DNA from: Roridomyces roridus
Lineage: Eukaryota; Basidiomycota; Agaricomycetes; Agaricales; Mycenaceae
Direction: 5' to 3'
Length of the DNA: 64,000 nucleotides
Assembly (NCBI GenBank): GCA_029378245.1
Contig: JARKIF010000132.1
Location: forward strand, 28,159 to 92,158
A program made the translations under genes and the position numbers. Every line of letters starts with the position of its first letter. Positions within the stretch are counted from its first letter, which is position 1. Of this stretch, positions 43,501-54,833 are shown one piece after another. The notes below the pieces were generated by a model. The model was given only the letters and a program-made list of their open reading frames with translations, was not told the DNA's origin and made no database searches.

Positions 43501-43984
43501 TAAAAAAATGTGAAGCAAAAGCCCAAGGGCAAGACAATAGACTCCATCCAGCGAGGAATATGTGGCAAACCGTGTAGATTCGAAATTTGTGTCCACAGGG
43601 GCGGGTCACTGCATTCCTACACAGATATGCACGCATTCCTGCTCGGATTTGTCTCCAAAGGTGGCTGCCCTCCACAGAGTCCCAAGGGGCCGAAACGAAA
43701 AGGCGAGGCCGGAAAGGTAGGTGTGGATGTGGATGGAACATACCTCGAATGAAATCCAACCCCAGCATCCGAGAGTTTGCAAGCAGCAGGCGAGGAAGAG
43801 GTGGGGAGGAGGAAGCGCGCGAGCTCTGTTTGGGATCACATGACTTGCACATGATTCGGAGCTCGGACCGCTTTCCTTCCCGTCCTTTCCACCAACTCTC
43901 GACTTTCCACCAACACTTCAATGGGCCTCATTAAAACACAGAGCAGCCAGGGAAAGGTCCGGGTCATGGGCAGCACACCCGTAG
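43501..43984. other. Upstream region of the dioxygenase-like gene
   Basis: A minus-strand frame (43358-43921) is open but does not resemble a known family. It may hold a first exon or the promoter. Confidence 0.35.
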
Positions 43985-44017
43985 CAGTGGTCCCAATGCA
44001 AAGTAAGTCGATAACAC

Positions 44018-44516
44018 CAAGGGGGTGTCAACTTTCGAAAAACAGATATCCACTCAAAAGGTTTTTTAAGCCCTCCATCGGGACCCCTCCCCCCCTCCCC
44101 CCACCATATAGGGCAGGTGTTTCCCACGATCAGGTCGGCCATCAAAAATTGATCTCAATCAGCTCGATCCCCCGTTGCAAATTCAGCCACCGGTGGCCTA
44201 CAAAGGTGAAGATCTACTGACACAGTGCATTTTGAATACAAGGGCACCCAGCTCTTAACCAGGATGGCCATTATGTTGTCCAAAGCCATCCAGAATAGTC
44301 TGATGCCATCAATGTCAGCCCAATTAGGAAATTTTCATCAATCATGCTGCTGAGTCTGTAAGAAGCACCTCCTTGGTGTAGAACTGTGTTTCTGGATGGT
44401 TTTACACTCCTCTGCAACTTTTTTGAAATGCAGGTCAAAAAGTTTTTTAAGCCCTCCTGGGGGACCCCCCCCCTCCCCCACCCGGTGTCAGAATTTCGGC
44501 CGCTGACACCCCCTTG
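44018..44516. mobile_element. hAT-like MITE, copy 2, inserted in the left arm of E3
   Basis: 499 bp, inverted relative to 3131-3634 and very similar throughout. It has the same 13-bp termini CAAGGGGGTGTCA, here flanked by GATAACAC (44010-44017 and 44517-44524). Two independent 8-bp duplications fix the element's ends exactly. Confidence 0.92.
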
Positions 44517-46665
44517 GATAACACTCCAGCGTGCCAATGCAAAGTTCACTGAGACTTGTCGGCCCACTGAAATTTAGTAGGGCCAGCTCCCCGGCAGGTG
44601 TTGGGTGACGCCGGCATCCCTCGGTTAGTGTTGAGTTTGATGGCAAGCACATATCCGTTGGAAATGGAGAAAATAGCTGATGGCAGATGTGATAACCATA
44701 AACATTGATTCATGCCATCAGAACAACCCAAGGAATCATTGATACCTTTATCAATCGGTGAACACCCCTGGCATGGATCAAAAAACGATACAGGATCAAA
44801 AAATCAAAGTTGTAGAGCAAATTTCTAGCTACAGATTCACCCTATATAGTACTAGCTCAAAAAGCTTGGCTGGTTCAGGAAATGCAAAATACTTTCCAAG
44901 CCCCGGCTTCAAGAATGTGAAACCCCTTTTACTAGATGGTTCAAAATGTGTGGGCCACTTCTTAGGGTGTTTTGATGAAGATTTTTGGGGCACACAGCAC
45001 AGGACAGGGTTAAGAGAGGTACAACATGTGGGGCCCGTGCATCGAATAGCCCTGTATGCAACAGTTATCATGGTTGTCTAGTGTATTGGTATCTGTGTTT
45101 CTTAACAACCTATTCCTTAGTCATTCATTTTTGTAGCCTCCATATGCTGTGATGCCTCCATTCAGATCCTTTGAGTCTCTGTATACTTACTCTAGCACTC
45201 CTTCAGATGGGCCACATGTCTTTACACCAGCCATTTATGCTCTCTAAGAGGGGCAACTACTCAATGATTCAAAACATTGATTCCTTGGTAGTGACTGCTA
45301 TTCTTGACCAGATGTGTGATCTGTGTGTTCAAAGTCTGATCCTAACCTACAGTAGCCCATATTTGAACATGGTTCGACTAAGGACCATGATCTCAGAGAG
45401 ATTATGGCTGAACTCTGGGAGCAGTAGCTGGACCCCAGTTCTCAATACAGGTAGCTACTACACTGGTTCCAACACCACAGTGGACATGACCCTTGCCATT
45501 AGAATCTAATGGATGCAAGAAACTACCCAAAATATGGGCAAAGACCTGAGATCTGAGTGCAATCATTTTCAGCTGATCCCTCTTATTCTGCACCTAGAGA
45601 GCCATGTATCTGCATTGAGAGGTTCAAAACTATATGGAACATCTTATGAGTACTCCCTCTACTCATATATGTAAAGGTTCTTGCAATATTCCTCTGGTTG
45701 AGTTGAGGTCTGTCCGCATTGAAGGGCAAGAATTTGGTCAAATGGCCAGTAGAGGTCTTGAACAGAACTCCATGGATTCTGTACCAATCCTCAAGATCAA
45801 TGACATTTTATGGACCCCTTGAGTTCCCTCTCCATACTGGTCACCTCCAATGGGCCAGATTCAACACCATTGGTTCCCTATTAGCAGAATGATTGGAAAA
45901 TCTCTGTGCATATAACTTGCCCTTCTGAGAAGATATTCAACTAGTCTTTGCTTCTACAGGCTTCATGAAGGTAATAGAATCTGTATTTTATAGTTTGCCC
46001 AAGGAAGAAAATTGAAGAGCCTGAGCATTACAAGGAACACCTTCTCTAGTGGCATATGTCCCTTTCCCCTAGCCCATTGAGCAGCTTTATACAATGGGAC
46101 TTCAGACTCCATTCAGAATATATACTCATTCCTTGGGGCACCAAAGATCGGGTTATCCAGTGCCACTATCAATACCTACACCTAGATCTACCTTTTATCT
46201 CATTCACTTAGATTACTCTCCCAAGGGTCACATCCAGGCCGATATCTCAGATCTAGTATCCTATGTGGTACCAGAGCATGTTTTGACCACAGATCACACA
46301 ATTGCAAGACAGAATGGAAATGATATCAAGGATGCAAAAATAAACACACCATTTGTACTTTTACAGCAGGTTCCTACACCGGATATGAGGATAGGTATTG
46401 TCAGACCATGTGAAAGGCTTATAGCAACAATAGTTGTCTGCAAGACCAGGCAAGGTTTCAAGAGGCAAGCACAATGGGAGTGCAAAAGCAGAAAATTGCC
46501 TATCTGGGCCAAAGGCGTAGTGGCCCAATTAGGAAGACCATTGAAATGCCAAAGATTCTGAGATCCTGAGCTGATGGCGGCACCCCAAGGTCAGAAAAGA
46601 CCACAATTGAGTGTGTAGGGAGTTGTGAGACCCAGTGGGCATCACAAGTATACCACTTAGATATA

Positions 46666-47192
46666 CACTGCATTCCGTGACCGTGTAGGCAAAGCTATTT
46701 CTAGCAGTACTGACATGTGCCGACCCCATTAGGCACATCAATTTTGGCTGTGCCTAGGCAAGAAAATCAGAACTGTGCCTGGCTTAGCCGACTCTGTGCC
46801 TACGATGTGCCTACATTGCCCGCCATTTTCGCTCTCCCCGTTGACTACCACGCATTCACACGCCCTGGGGCGGAAAATCGTGTCGGCTGTTGGTTGCCAT
46901 GATGACCCAGAGGTGAGATTCCAAAATAAATGGCTTGAATCGCGCCGGCGTTGCCGGTGGGCCTTAAATCCGCTGGCAGCGCCAAAATTGACAGCTGTGA
47001 GAGTTTGCTTGCTGTAAACCGAATCTAACCGGACCTTTGATGTATTCGAGGGCTCGGGGGACCTCCAGAACAAGTTCCCGACCTCGTTGAGCCCCCTCAG
47101 AGGTCAGATTAACATGAAAAATAGACAAGTTTGCCTAACTGAGCCTATCCCCATAGGCACAGTCTGTGCCTACACCCCGGCGGAATGCAGTG
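46666..47192. mobile_element. MITE with CACTGCATTCCG termini
   Basis: 527 bp. 12-bp perfect inverted ends (CACTGCATTCCG / CGGAATGCAGTG), similarity continuing to GTGTAGGCA. ATA lies on both sides, a possible 3-bp target duplication. The interior is rich in GTGCCTA words on both strands. Superfamily unclear. Confidence 0.6.
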
Positions 47193-47199
47193 ATAAAAG

Positions 47200-47753
47200 T
47201 AGTGCTGGCCAAATACAAATACGATACGCAAAATCGTGTATCATATTATATCCATATCGTATTCATATTCACCGAGCGTATTCAAATATATTTTGATTAT
47301 ATTCAGATATGCTACTGCGTCCAAAAATCATTCAGTGTCGGGCTTGAAATCACCTTGAAACATGTTCAATTCAATGTTCCTGCAGTCCTTCAGCATCCCA
47401 GATGCATTAGGGTGCCAGAAGTGGTTCAATCCTGCCATTGCTGAAAGCTTGGGCTCCAGATCACATCATTTTGATTGATATAGATGAGGTAATCCGACTT
47501 ACCAGTGGCTGATGCAACATTCCAATGGGCACTCAGGGGTATAAGATGCATTCTAATGTCTTCGACTGCACTCTGAGTCACTTTGATTACCCCCACTGAG
47601 GCTGAACTGGCTGATTTGGGGCTCTTTTCATGTATTTGAATATATTTGAATATATCTGAATACAGGCTCGAGACAAGGTCTGCATATCATATTCATATTC
47701 AACTGAATATATTCAAAATATATTATCACGTATCGTATTTTTGGCCAGCACTA
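47200..47753. mobile_element. AT-rich hAT-like MITE
   Basis: 554 bp with inverted ends TAGTGCTGGCCAAA and AT-rich arms full of GAATATATT. Flanked by the 8-bp direct repeat GATAAAAG (47192-47199, 47754-47761). The left duplication overlaps the last base of the neighbouring MITE. Confidence 0.85.
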
Positions 47754-48235
47754 GATAAAAGACTCGTCTTTGAAAAAGTATTTTGCCTTTTGCGGGCCAA
47801 CCAGTCAGTTTGATATCAAACACTATTGACAACTCCTGTAGCCCTTGAGCGGCTCTACAACTTTGATTTTTTTTGATGGCCGGATCATTCTTGATGCATG
47901 CCGCCGTTCTAAATCACTCAGGGATTAATATCACGTTTTGGCACGGCCATCAATCATTTCTACCAATCCCGATAAGGCCAAAGGCTGCCAAACAGTAAAT
48001 TATTCAGTTTCAACAGTATATAGGTTTACCATCAAATTCTGATGTGCTGCCGCGGTGTGCCGATCAAACTGAAGGGCTGCCGGAGAGCCGCCCCTACCAA
48101 ATTTTAGTGGTCCGACAAGTCTCAACGAACTTTGCATTGGCACGCTGGAGTGTTCACGGCTTGTTTTGCATTAACACTGCAGCATGGGCTGAACTCATCA
48201 AGTAAAGTGGTATAGTACATATTATCCATGCAGCA

Positions 48236-48442
48236 TCATGAATCGCCAAGAATTACCCTCTTTGGACCTTTGGTGTTTTTCCTGTTGAACAGCCCTCTCA
48301 ACTTGGGCAGGGAGTCATCCGCTTTACGACGCGAGCTTGAGTGAGATGGGGGCGCCGGAGAGACAGCGGGCGATGACAAAGAGTTGTCCAGTTTGCCGGA
48401 GACCGACGTCGATGAGGAGCAGACAGGGGTAGAGCCCGCCAT
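48236..48442 (-). CDS. Short Ser-rich hypothetical protein or exon
   Basis: A 68-codon minus-strand frame, MAGSTPVCSSSTSVSGKLDNSL...RKADDSLPKLRGLFNRKNTKGPKRV, with a start codon and stop. The basic C-terminal part looks protein-like. It could be a first exon of the dioxygenase-like gene before E3 inserted, or a small gene. No family recognised. Confidence 0.3.
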   Translation of the reverse strand: MAGSTPVCSSSTSVSGKLDNSLSSPAVSPAPPSHSSSRRKADDSLPKLRGLFNRKNTKGPKRVILGDS

Positions 48443-48597
48443 AGGGTCAGCTTAGTTGGTAACATCAACACGTCTAAATTTTGCTACTCTCCGAACGAAA
48501 GAAAGTCATAAATAATCGTATTCCCGTGGATGATGCACAATGCCAGACATCTAATGCTAATGCTTGTCTAATCCAAAAGGCCATAATATCCAATAAG

Positions 48598-50637
48598 TTA
48601 AAGCCCAGCAGCAGCCCGCAGCTTATTGTAGTCGGGAGTGCCGAGACCAGTAACGGGGTCCCACCCAGAAACGGCCGCGAAGCCCGACTTGCTGCATCCA
48701 GGGTTCGACCCCGCAGTCACATCGTTGAGCGCATCGGCGTTGGCGTACAACCAAGGGTTAAGGAACCCAAGGGGAGATTGGCCGGCCGCGATGAGGTCGT
48801 TGTTGATCAGGGAGATGACCGAGGCGAAGATGGGGGCAGCGCACGAGGTGCCGTCGACGCCGCCGGTGGAGCCACCTGAGACCTGTTTACGGGGTAGGTA
48901 AGAGTAAGAATGGAGTGAAAGATAGCACGACTGACGATCTGGACGTTCTCGCCCTGGGCAGCGACGTCGGGGAAGCCACGGCCGGAAGCGTTGAAGAGAC
49001 CCGAGTTCTTGGTGCCCTGCGCGGTGAGGAAAGCGGCAGCAGCATCGGCTTGGTAATCCGGAACTATTGGGACGGAAATTAATTGCTTGCAATCTCGGGC
49101 AGAAGAACACTACGACTTACTGCCCCAGTAGTTGGAGAATCCGCCGCTGGAGAAGGTGGAGGCAGTCTCGGGGGAGATGCCGTGAACAGAGCCGACAGAG
49201 GTGAGGAAGGGGCATCCGGAGGGGAAGGTGGGCTTGTACTTGGAGCAAGACGCGGATTGGGAACCAGAGACACCACCATCGCCGCTAGCGAAGATGACCG
49301 AGACACCACGAGCACCAAAGGCAGCGTATGCATCGCAGAGTTTGCTGCAGCGAGGTCAGCATCGTCGTAACCAAGAAAGAATGAGCAACTCACAAAGCGA
49401 GGGTCTTGGTCATGTCCGACTCGTCTGGGTAGACCAATTAGTCGGGAAAATGAATAGGGATGTGAGCAGCACGTACTCTCGCCATAGCTCGTCGTCATGA
49501 CGGGAGGAATGTCGTCCTCGTCGGAGAGAAAGTTGACAATGTCAAGGAAACCTTCGAGGTCACCGTCTTCCCAGTTGTCACCAACGGAGACGAAGCTGAC
49601 TGGGACACCAGTGGCAACGCCGATAGTGTATTGGACGTCAAGGTCCTGGGATTGCTCAGCACGAGAGAACAACCGAAGGAAATGGCAATTGACTGACAGC
49701 TTCGACACCAGCCTGTGATGCACTCTGGGGGTTTGAGCCACCGTCAAGAGTTTGGAGAGTGAACGTAGTGGAGCTGGACATGTCGGTACGGAACTTGGTC
49801 AAGAAGGACTTGAGGTCGGCAGAGTTGGCGTATTGGTCGATGAAGCCGGAGACAGCGATGCTGTTACCAGCCGCGGCCGTGACCTTGGTCTTGGGAATGT
49901 CGTAGAGCGACTGGAGGCACGCTAGAACGAAATCAGATTACTGGAAGCGGGCTGCGGTAGATACACACCAGGGGTGATCGTGGTGGCGCACGAAGACGGC
50001 GTGGCATCGGAAACGAGACCGGGCGCAGAGAGCACGGGGCCCAGACTGAGCGGGTTGTTGAACACAACGGTCGGGTGGATATGGTCGATCAAGCTGGCGA
50101 CCTCCGAAGGCAGAGAGTAGGAAAGGGCGCGGTTATACGTCTTGCCCGACTCGATGTGCTGGAAGGTCTCGTACTTGGCCGAGAGCAACTCGTTGGCAGT
50201 GGAAACGTTCACTGAAACCGAGAGCCAGTCGCCAGTACCGGCGGAAACCTTGCCGACGAGTCCTTTGGAGGAGAGCCACTCCTGGACCGCAGAGACGGCA
50301 TCGGCGCTGGGCGCAAGGAACGCGTTGGCCTGGAAATGGGTAAGCAAGACGGCATGAATGTAGATAGCAGAATGCCTACCTCATCCTTGGACAGATGCTT
50401 GCCGTAGTTGGCGCTCTTGGGGTCGCTGACATCGAGGAGAGCGGCATGAAGTCCAGCGGCGTCCTTCGACGGCAGAGCCATGCGAAGGTTCATCACAGCA
50501 TCGGCGGCGGCGGGCCCAAGGTTGGCAAAGCCCTCAGGGGCTGAGGGGATCGTTTCCTGGGTGATGAACGTCTTGAAAGCGGGACTGGCCACAGCCAGAG
50601 AGACGAAAGAAGCCAAGAGGAGGGAGACGCGTGCCAT
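48598..50637 (-). CDS. Secreted S53 sedolisin / tripeptidyl-peptidase-type serine protease
   Basis: Acid-active endopeptidase or tripeptidyl peptidase of family S53. Minus-strand exons 50381-50637, 49969-50330, 49698-49921, 49477-49645, 49394-49424, 49121-49344, 48936-49063 and 48598-48882 join to 559 residues, the usual length for fungal sedolisins. There is a signal peptide (MARVSLLLASFVSLAVAS) and a pro-domain (MALPSKDAAGLHAALLDVSDPKSANYGKHLSKDE). The catalytic Glu and Asp are in GVEADLDVQYT (about residues 280 and 284, spanning an intron). YGENE and FASGDGGVSG follow. The catalytic Ser is in DGTSCAAP (about 478), and the calcium-site Asp residues in LNDVTAG and GWDPVTGLGTPDY. All motifs are intact, so it is probably active and extracellular. 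The exact specificity cannot be read from sequence. Confidence 0.96.
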
Positions 50638-51621
50638 GGTGCTCGAAGGAGGCCTTGAGATGGTAATTGAGCATAGCGCTCAGACCTTTTAAACCGTCTT
50701 CGGTCTCTTTCGCACCGCGAGTTGGTACACGCGCGCGCATCAATTGCGCAATCATTCGCATGTGGTTGTTGTGCAGATCACGGAGTGACGAAACAGCCTC
50801 GATAAGTGAGAGACTGAGAGTGCTTGGGTCCTGCAGGGTCCCGTCTTGAGCTTTGGAAGCTGCCCCAGTCTGTCGAGCAAGACGGCAAAAAATGGACGCA
50901 AAAAGGTCAAACTGGTCTTGAAAGGTTCAACAGCGACACGCGTCCACCATAGTCACGACTCGTCGGAAGTGACATGACCGACAAGTCCACAGCGAGGGTG
51001 GCCATGTTATCTCCAAGGCATCATGCGCGCCGACGAGCTTCTTTGAATGGTCGTCGAGGCTCGAGCAAGGAAGGCGAGGATCCCACCGCCTCGAGAAGCG
51101 AGAAACCATAGGCCTCGGAAGGATAACAGTTGAGGAAGTGGTCAATTGGCTAAAGGTGAAACACAAGAAACACGGTCACTTGACTTTCAGCACGAGTTTT
51201 AGGCTCCACTGACCCTTTATCTTGCTCTTGGCGGACTGCACGCTCATTTCGGAGAGAGTTGTTGGAGATTTGCAGCTTGTAATCACGGCGACATAGAGCG
51301 GCTCGGATGAGCGGAATCAAAGTTTGTTGCGTCTTGTTTGAATGCACTCTTTCGGATTTCCTGATCGTGCTCTGTCTCCAGCATGTCCCACTTGCCGCTT
51401 GCGACCACACACAGTATCGGCAACTCAACTCATTGTTCTCAATGGCATACGCTTTGGACTACTACATCCTCCGTGGCCGATGCCGCTTTGAACTTCCAAG
51501 TGGTTAAAAGCTCGGCACATCCGATCGAATTTCCGACCCGGACCCCTTTCCTTTCCCAAGTATCTCCAGTGCACCATCCCGCCAGTACTCGTTTTCCGAC
51601 CACCAACGACGCTCCTTCGCA
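50638..51621. other. Divergent intergenic region between the S53 gene and EME1
   Basis: About 980 bases with no convincing coding frame. It must hold both promoters, since the genes point away from each other. I did not find a clear TATA box for either. Confidence 0.5.
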
Positions 51622-53504
51622 ATGTCCGACGTGATCGACATATCCTCCGACTCGGAAGACGAGTTGTCCTCGCGCCCAGCCTCCCAGCTTTCAAACTCGT
51701 ATTCGTTCTGCAACAGCAGCAGCAGCAGCTCGGACTTTATCGATCTATGCGACTCGGACAACGATGACGCACCCGCCCGCCCCGTCCCTTCTTCATCTCA
51801 ATCCCAAACACCCATGTCAGACTACGTGGATCTATGCAACAGCAGCAGCAGTGACTCGGACGACGAGCTGCCCGCTCTTGATGATCCTCGGTTTCTCCAG
51901 GACATCGAACGGTGGAAACGGAAACGGAAACCCTCGACAGCAGGATCTTCCAGCGGGGCGTACAATGTAGACTCTAGCGAGGACGAGGACGAGTCTCCGA
52001 GGAAGATTGCACGAAAGGTGTGTGGCACTTGTGGCCCATCTCGCCCAATGAATAACTGGCACACGCCAGGATTCCAACCTCTCCGGATCTTCAGTCCCTC
52101 TGTATGGCGAGGATTCGAGCGAGGACGAGGAGGATTCGCCAGCGAGAGTGGCACGCAAGGTGAGTAGCTCTTGCCATGATTCGATCTGTATTAATGTACC
52201 GCCAAGAAAGCTCCCCGCAAGCCTCGCAAGACGGAAGAGGAAAAGGCGGCTGAAAAGGCGAGCATCCACCCTACCCTTGTCGACCTTTCTAATATTCGAT
52301 ACAGGCGCTCAAGCAGCAGGCGGCGGCTCAGAAGAAGCGAGAGAAGGAGGCCTTGAAGGCTGCCAAAGCTGCTGAAGTCGTGCGTGCCATCCTTCCTTCC
52401 CTTCCCACAACCAACTCTCTTGCAAGGCCGAAGCCAAAGAGGCCAAGAAGTTGTACAGAGCCGTCAACAAACTCGTCACCGACAAGAAGGAGACCCTCGT
52501 TGATATGGAGCTCATCTTTCCACCCGTCACCGCCGGTTCCCCTTTGAAAGCATTGCGCGACGCCTTCAAGGACCAGGTCGCCCCGTTTGGAATGAGAGTC
52601 ACCACTTCGAGACGGCGGAGAGTACTGGGGTATGACGTCTTGAGCTGGCGACGCGTCGTTCGCGCCGAATATAAAGCGGAGGCACGCGAGTTTCACGCTG
52701 TGGAGCCACGGATCAAGATGGAGGGGACACATCTTGTGTATTTGAGCACCAACGAACTCGTGCGTTGCATTCGGGAGGAGGACGGTGGTAAAGGGGTTGT
52801 TCGCTGCGTGCGCGAGGCGTATGGCCCCGAGGTCCAGGTCTTTATCATGACGGACGGGCTTGGGGCTTACTATCGACGTGTCGGCAATAGCAAGGTGAGT
52901 TTGATCTTTATTCCGTTCGTTCGCTCATCGGTTGGCAGTCTCGAATCGAGGGCGCCCTTGCTGCGCTGCAGATGGCGGAGAATGTGCATCTGTTGCACAT
53001 CGACGATGCCGAGGACGGAGCGACGCGTCTGTATGATTTGAGTGGGGATTTGGGTATCAAGCAGCACAAGTACAGCTTCTTCTTCTTCCTTGAGATATCA
53101 TGCTGATAACACTACAGGCTCATCTCGCGTGCGCACCTTCCCTTTTGCTCCAACACCAGCCAAGGGTCGGGGACGACGCAGTGGGATACTATGGTGAAGA
53201 TGCTTGACCAGGTGCATCGCGTGACGAGAGCCGGGGCGGAGGGAATCGTCGACGAGTTCCAGACTCTGGCAAGGTTGTTTGAGGCGTATGAGCAGGATCC
53301 TGTTGGGCGGGATGATTTGGTCAAGGATTGCATTGTGAGTGGGCTCGTCTTTACCTTCTACTTGCTCTAATGACGTGCAAGGTCAAGTCTCGGGTGGATG
53401 GTGTTAGGAACACACGTCCGCTTGGGAAGGCGCTTTCGAAACGCGTGGGGACTGTGATGTACGGGAAAGACCCGCTTAAGGTGGTGTACAAAGACAAGGA
53501 TTGA
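51622..53504 (+). CDS. EME1: EME1/MMS4-type subunit of the MUS81 structure-specific endonuclease
   Basis: Non-catalytic partner of MUS81, which cuts branched recombination and replication intermediates in the nucleus. Exons 51622-52017, 52070-52159, 52207-52257, 52305-52376, 52427-52894, 52939-53069, 53118-53334 and 53382-53504 join to 515 codons. The N terminus is acidic and Ser-rich with three SUMO-interaction-like cores (VIDI 4-7, FIDL 39-42, YVDL 68-71). A Lys-rich coiled segment (KTEEEKAAEK...QKKREKEALKAAKAAE) precedes the ERCC4-like nuclease-fold domain (VFIMTDGLGAYYRR, SRIEGALAALQMAENVHLLHI). The C-terminal helix-hairpin-helix region is TQWDTMVKMLDQVHRVTRAGAEGIVDEF. The catalytic ERKxxxD motif of active XPF/MUS81 subunits is not seen, as expected for EME1. 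The intron after 52257 starts with GC instead of GT. Confidence 0.85.
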
Positions 53505-53608
53505 AAGAATTCCTATTTCTCGATAGATCTGTTGTAAACTCTAGACTTGTAATCTAAACGCGGTCATCTTGGCGCGTCGCGTGATTTGAATTTCTTATCT
53601 TCTCCTCC

Positions 53609-54635
53609 ATGACCGACCTGCAAGGCCGAACATTCACCCTCGCCTCGCGCGCTTCTGCTCTCGCACAAGTCCAAACCAATGGAGTAGCAGAAACGCTGCG
53701 CGCACTGTTCCCCGAAGCCACATTCACGACGTCCTTCATGACGAGCGTCGCCGATCGGAATCCCGATGCCACTCTCGCCTCGCTCGGTACCGCCAAGGAG
53801 GGTAAGGCGCTCTGGACGTCTGATTTAGAGGCTGCATTGGTGGGAGGCCAAGCGGATTTACTGGTCCACTGCTTGAAAGACGTGCCTACGACTTTGCCGG
53901 AGGGGTGTGAGATTGCTGCGGTGCTGGAGCGTGCCGATCCGGTCGATTCATTCGTCGTTAAAAGCGGGGAGAAGTGGATGAGTTTGGATGAGCTGCCGGA
54001 GGGGAGTGTCGTTGGGACGGGGAGTGTTAGGAGGGGCGCGCAGTTGAGGAGGGGGTGGCCGAAGCTCAAGGTGTTGGGCGTGGTGCGTCCTTTGCTTCAT
54101 TTCTACGAGAGAGAGAATTCACCACGTACAGAGAGGGAACCTCGACACCCGGCTCGCCAAGCTGGACGATCCAAATTCGCCATACTCGGCCCTCATCCTG
54201 GCAAAAGCTGGCATGGAGCGTGTTGGGTTCTCAGAACGGCTCACATCGGACCTGCCTGGGACCAAATTCCCCTATGCAGTCGCCCAAGGCGCGCTTGCGA
54301 TTGAAATTCGTTCGGGTGACGCTGCTGCAAAGGCCCTTTGTGCCCGTCTGAATGATACGGATACCGAGCTGACCTGTGCGGCGGAGCGTGCATGTCTGCA
54401 GGTGCTGGAGGGTGGGTGTAGCGTCCCCGTGGGTGTGGTGACGAATTTGAGTCAAGATGGAGAGCTGGAGATTTTCGGGTGTGTGACTTCCGTCGACGGG
54501 ACGGAGCAGGTCGAGTGCACGGTCAGGGAACGGGTGAGCAATGCTGCCGATGCATCAGCCGTCGGGGCACGTCTTGCTCAAGGGCTCATCGAGAAGGGCG
54601 CGAGGAAAATTTTGGATGAAATTCGAGCAAAGTAA
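53609..54635 (+). CDS. HEM3: Hydroxymethylbilane synthase (porphobilinogen deaminase)
   Basis: Condenses four porphobilinogens to hydroxymethylbilane in heme synthesis, in the cytosol. Exons 53609-54082 and 54132-54635 encode 325 residues, a normal length. Visible motifs: ASRASALAQVQT at the N terminus, the catalytic Asp in LKDVPTTLPEG (Asp91), substrate-binding GTGSVRRGAQLRR, and RGNLDTRLAKL formed across the intron (GV-RGN). AQGALAIEIR follows, and the dipyrromethane-cofactor Cys is in LEGGCSVPVG (Cys254). The intron has gtgcgt/cag borders. The 104-base gap to EME1 is very short, so the promoter probably overlaps the EME1 3' region. Everything expected is present. Confidence 0.97.
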
Positions 54636-54833
54636 AAAAGATGTATCTCGCTGGATCTGGGCGGAGGTAGACTAGAAAAAGCTACTTCCAAGTAGGACGC
54701 GGGGAGAAAAGAGGTACTCTGCATCTCCACGAGCGCCTGGGGTCCCTGGATGCTGGGACCTCAAGTGACTCTAAGGCAGAGAGGCGTTTTTGTTTGTAGC
54801 ACCAAACTGAGGCGGATCAATACTCACTCCGTC

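Larger units (their letters stand above)
43985..48179. mobile_element. Fold-back element E3, with three nested MITEs
   Basis: Long inverted ends: CAGTGGTCCCAATGCAAAG at 43985 against CACTG at 48179, then AACACTCCAGCGTGCCAATG and about 80 further matching bases (left 44521-44602, right complement about 48073-48150). The interior matches the E1/E2 core in reverse orientation (for example ATTTGGTCAAATGGCCA near 45730). No coding region. I could not find a target duplication (ACCCGTAG left, CAGCATGG right). Confidence 0.65.

Noticed and set aside
43977..48187. An 8-bp target duplication for E3
   Set aside because: Flanks ACCCGTAG and CAGCATGG do not match; no duplication is claimed.
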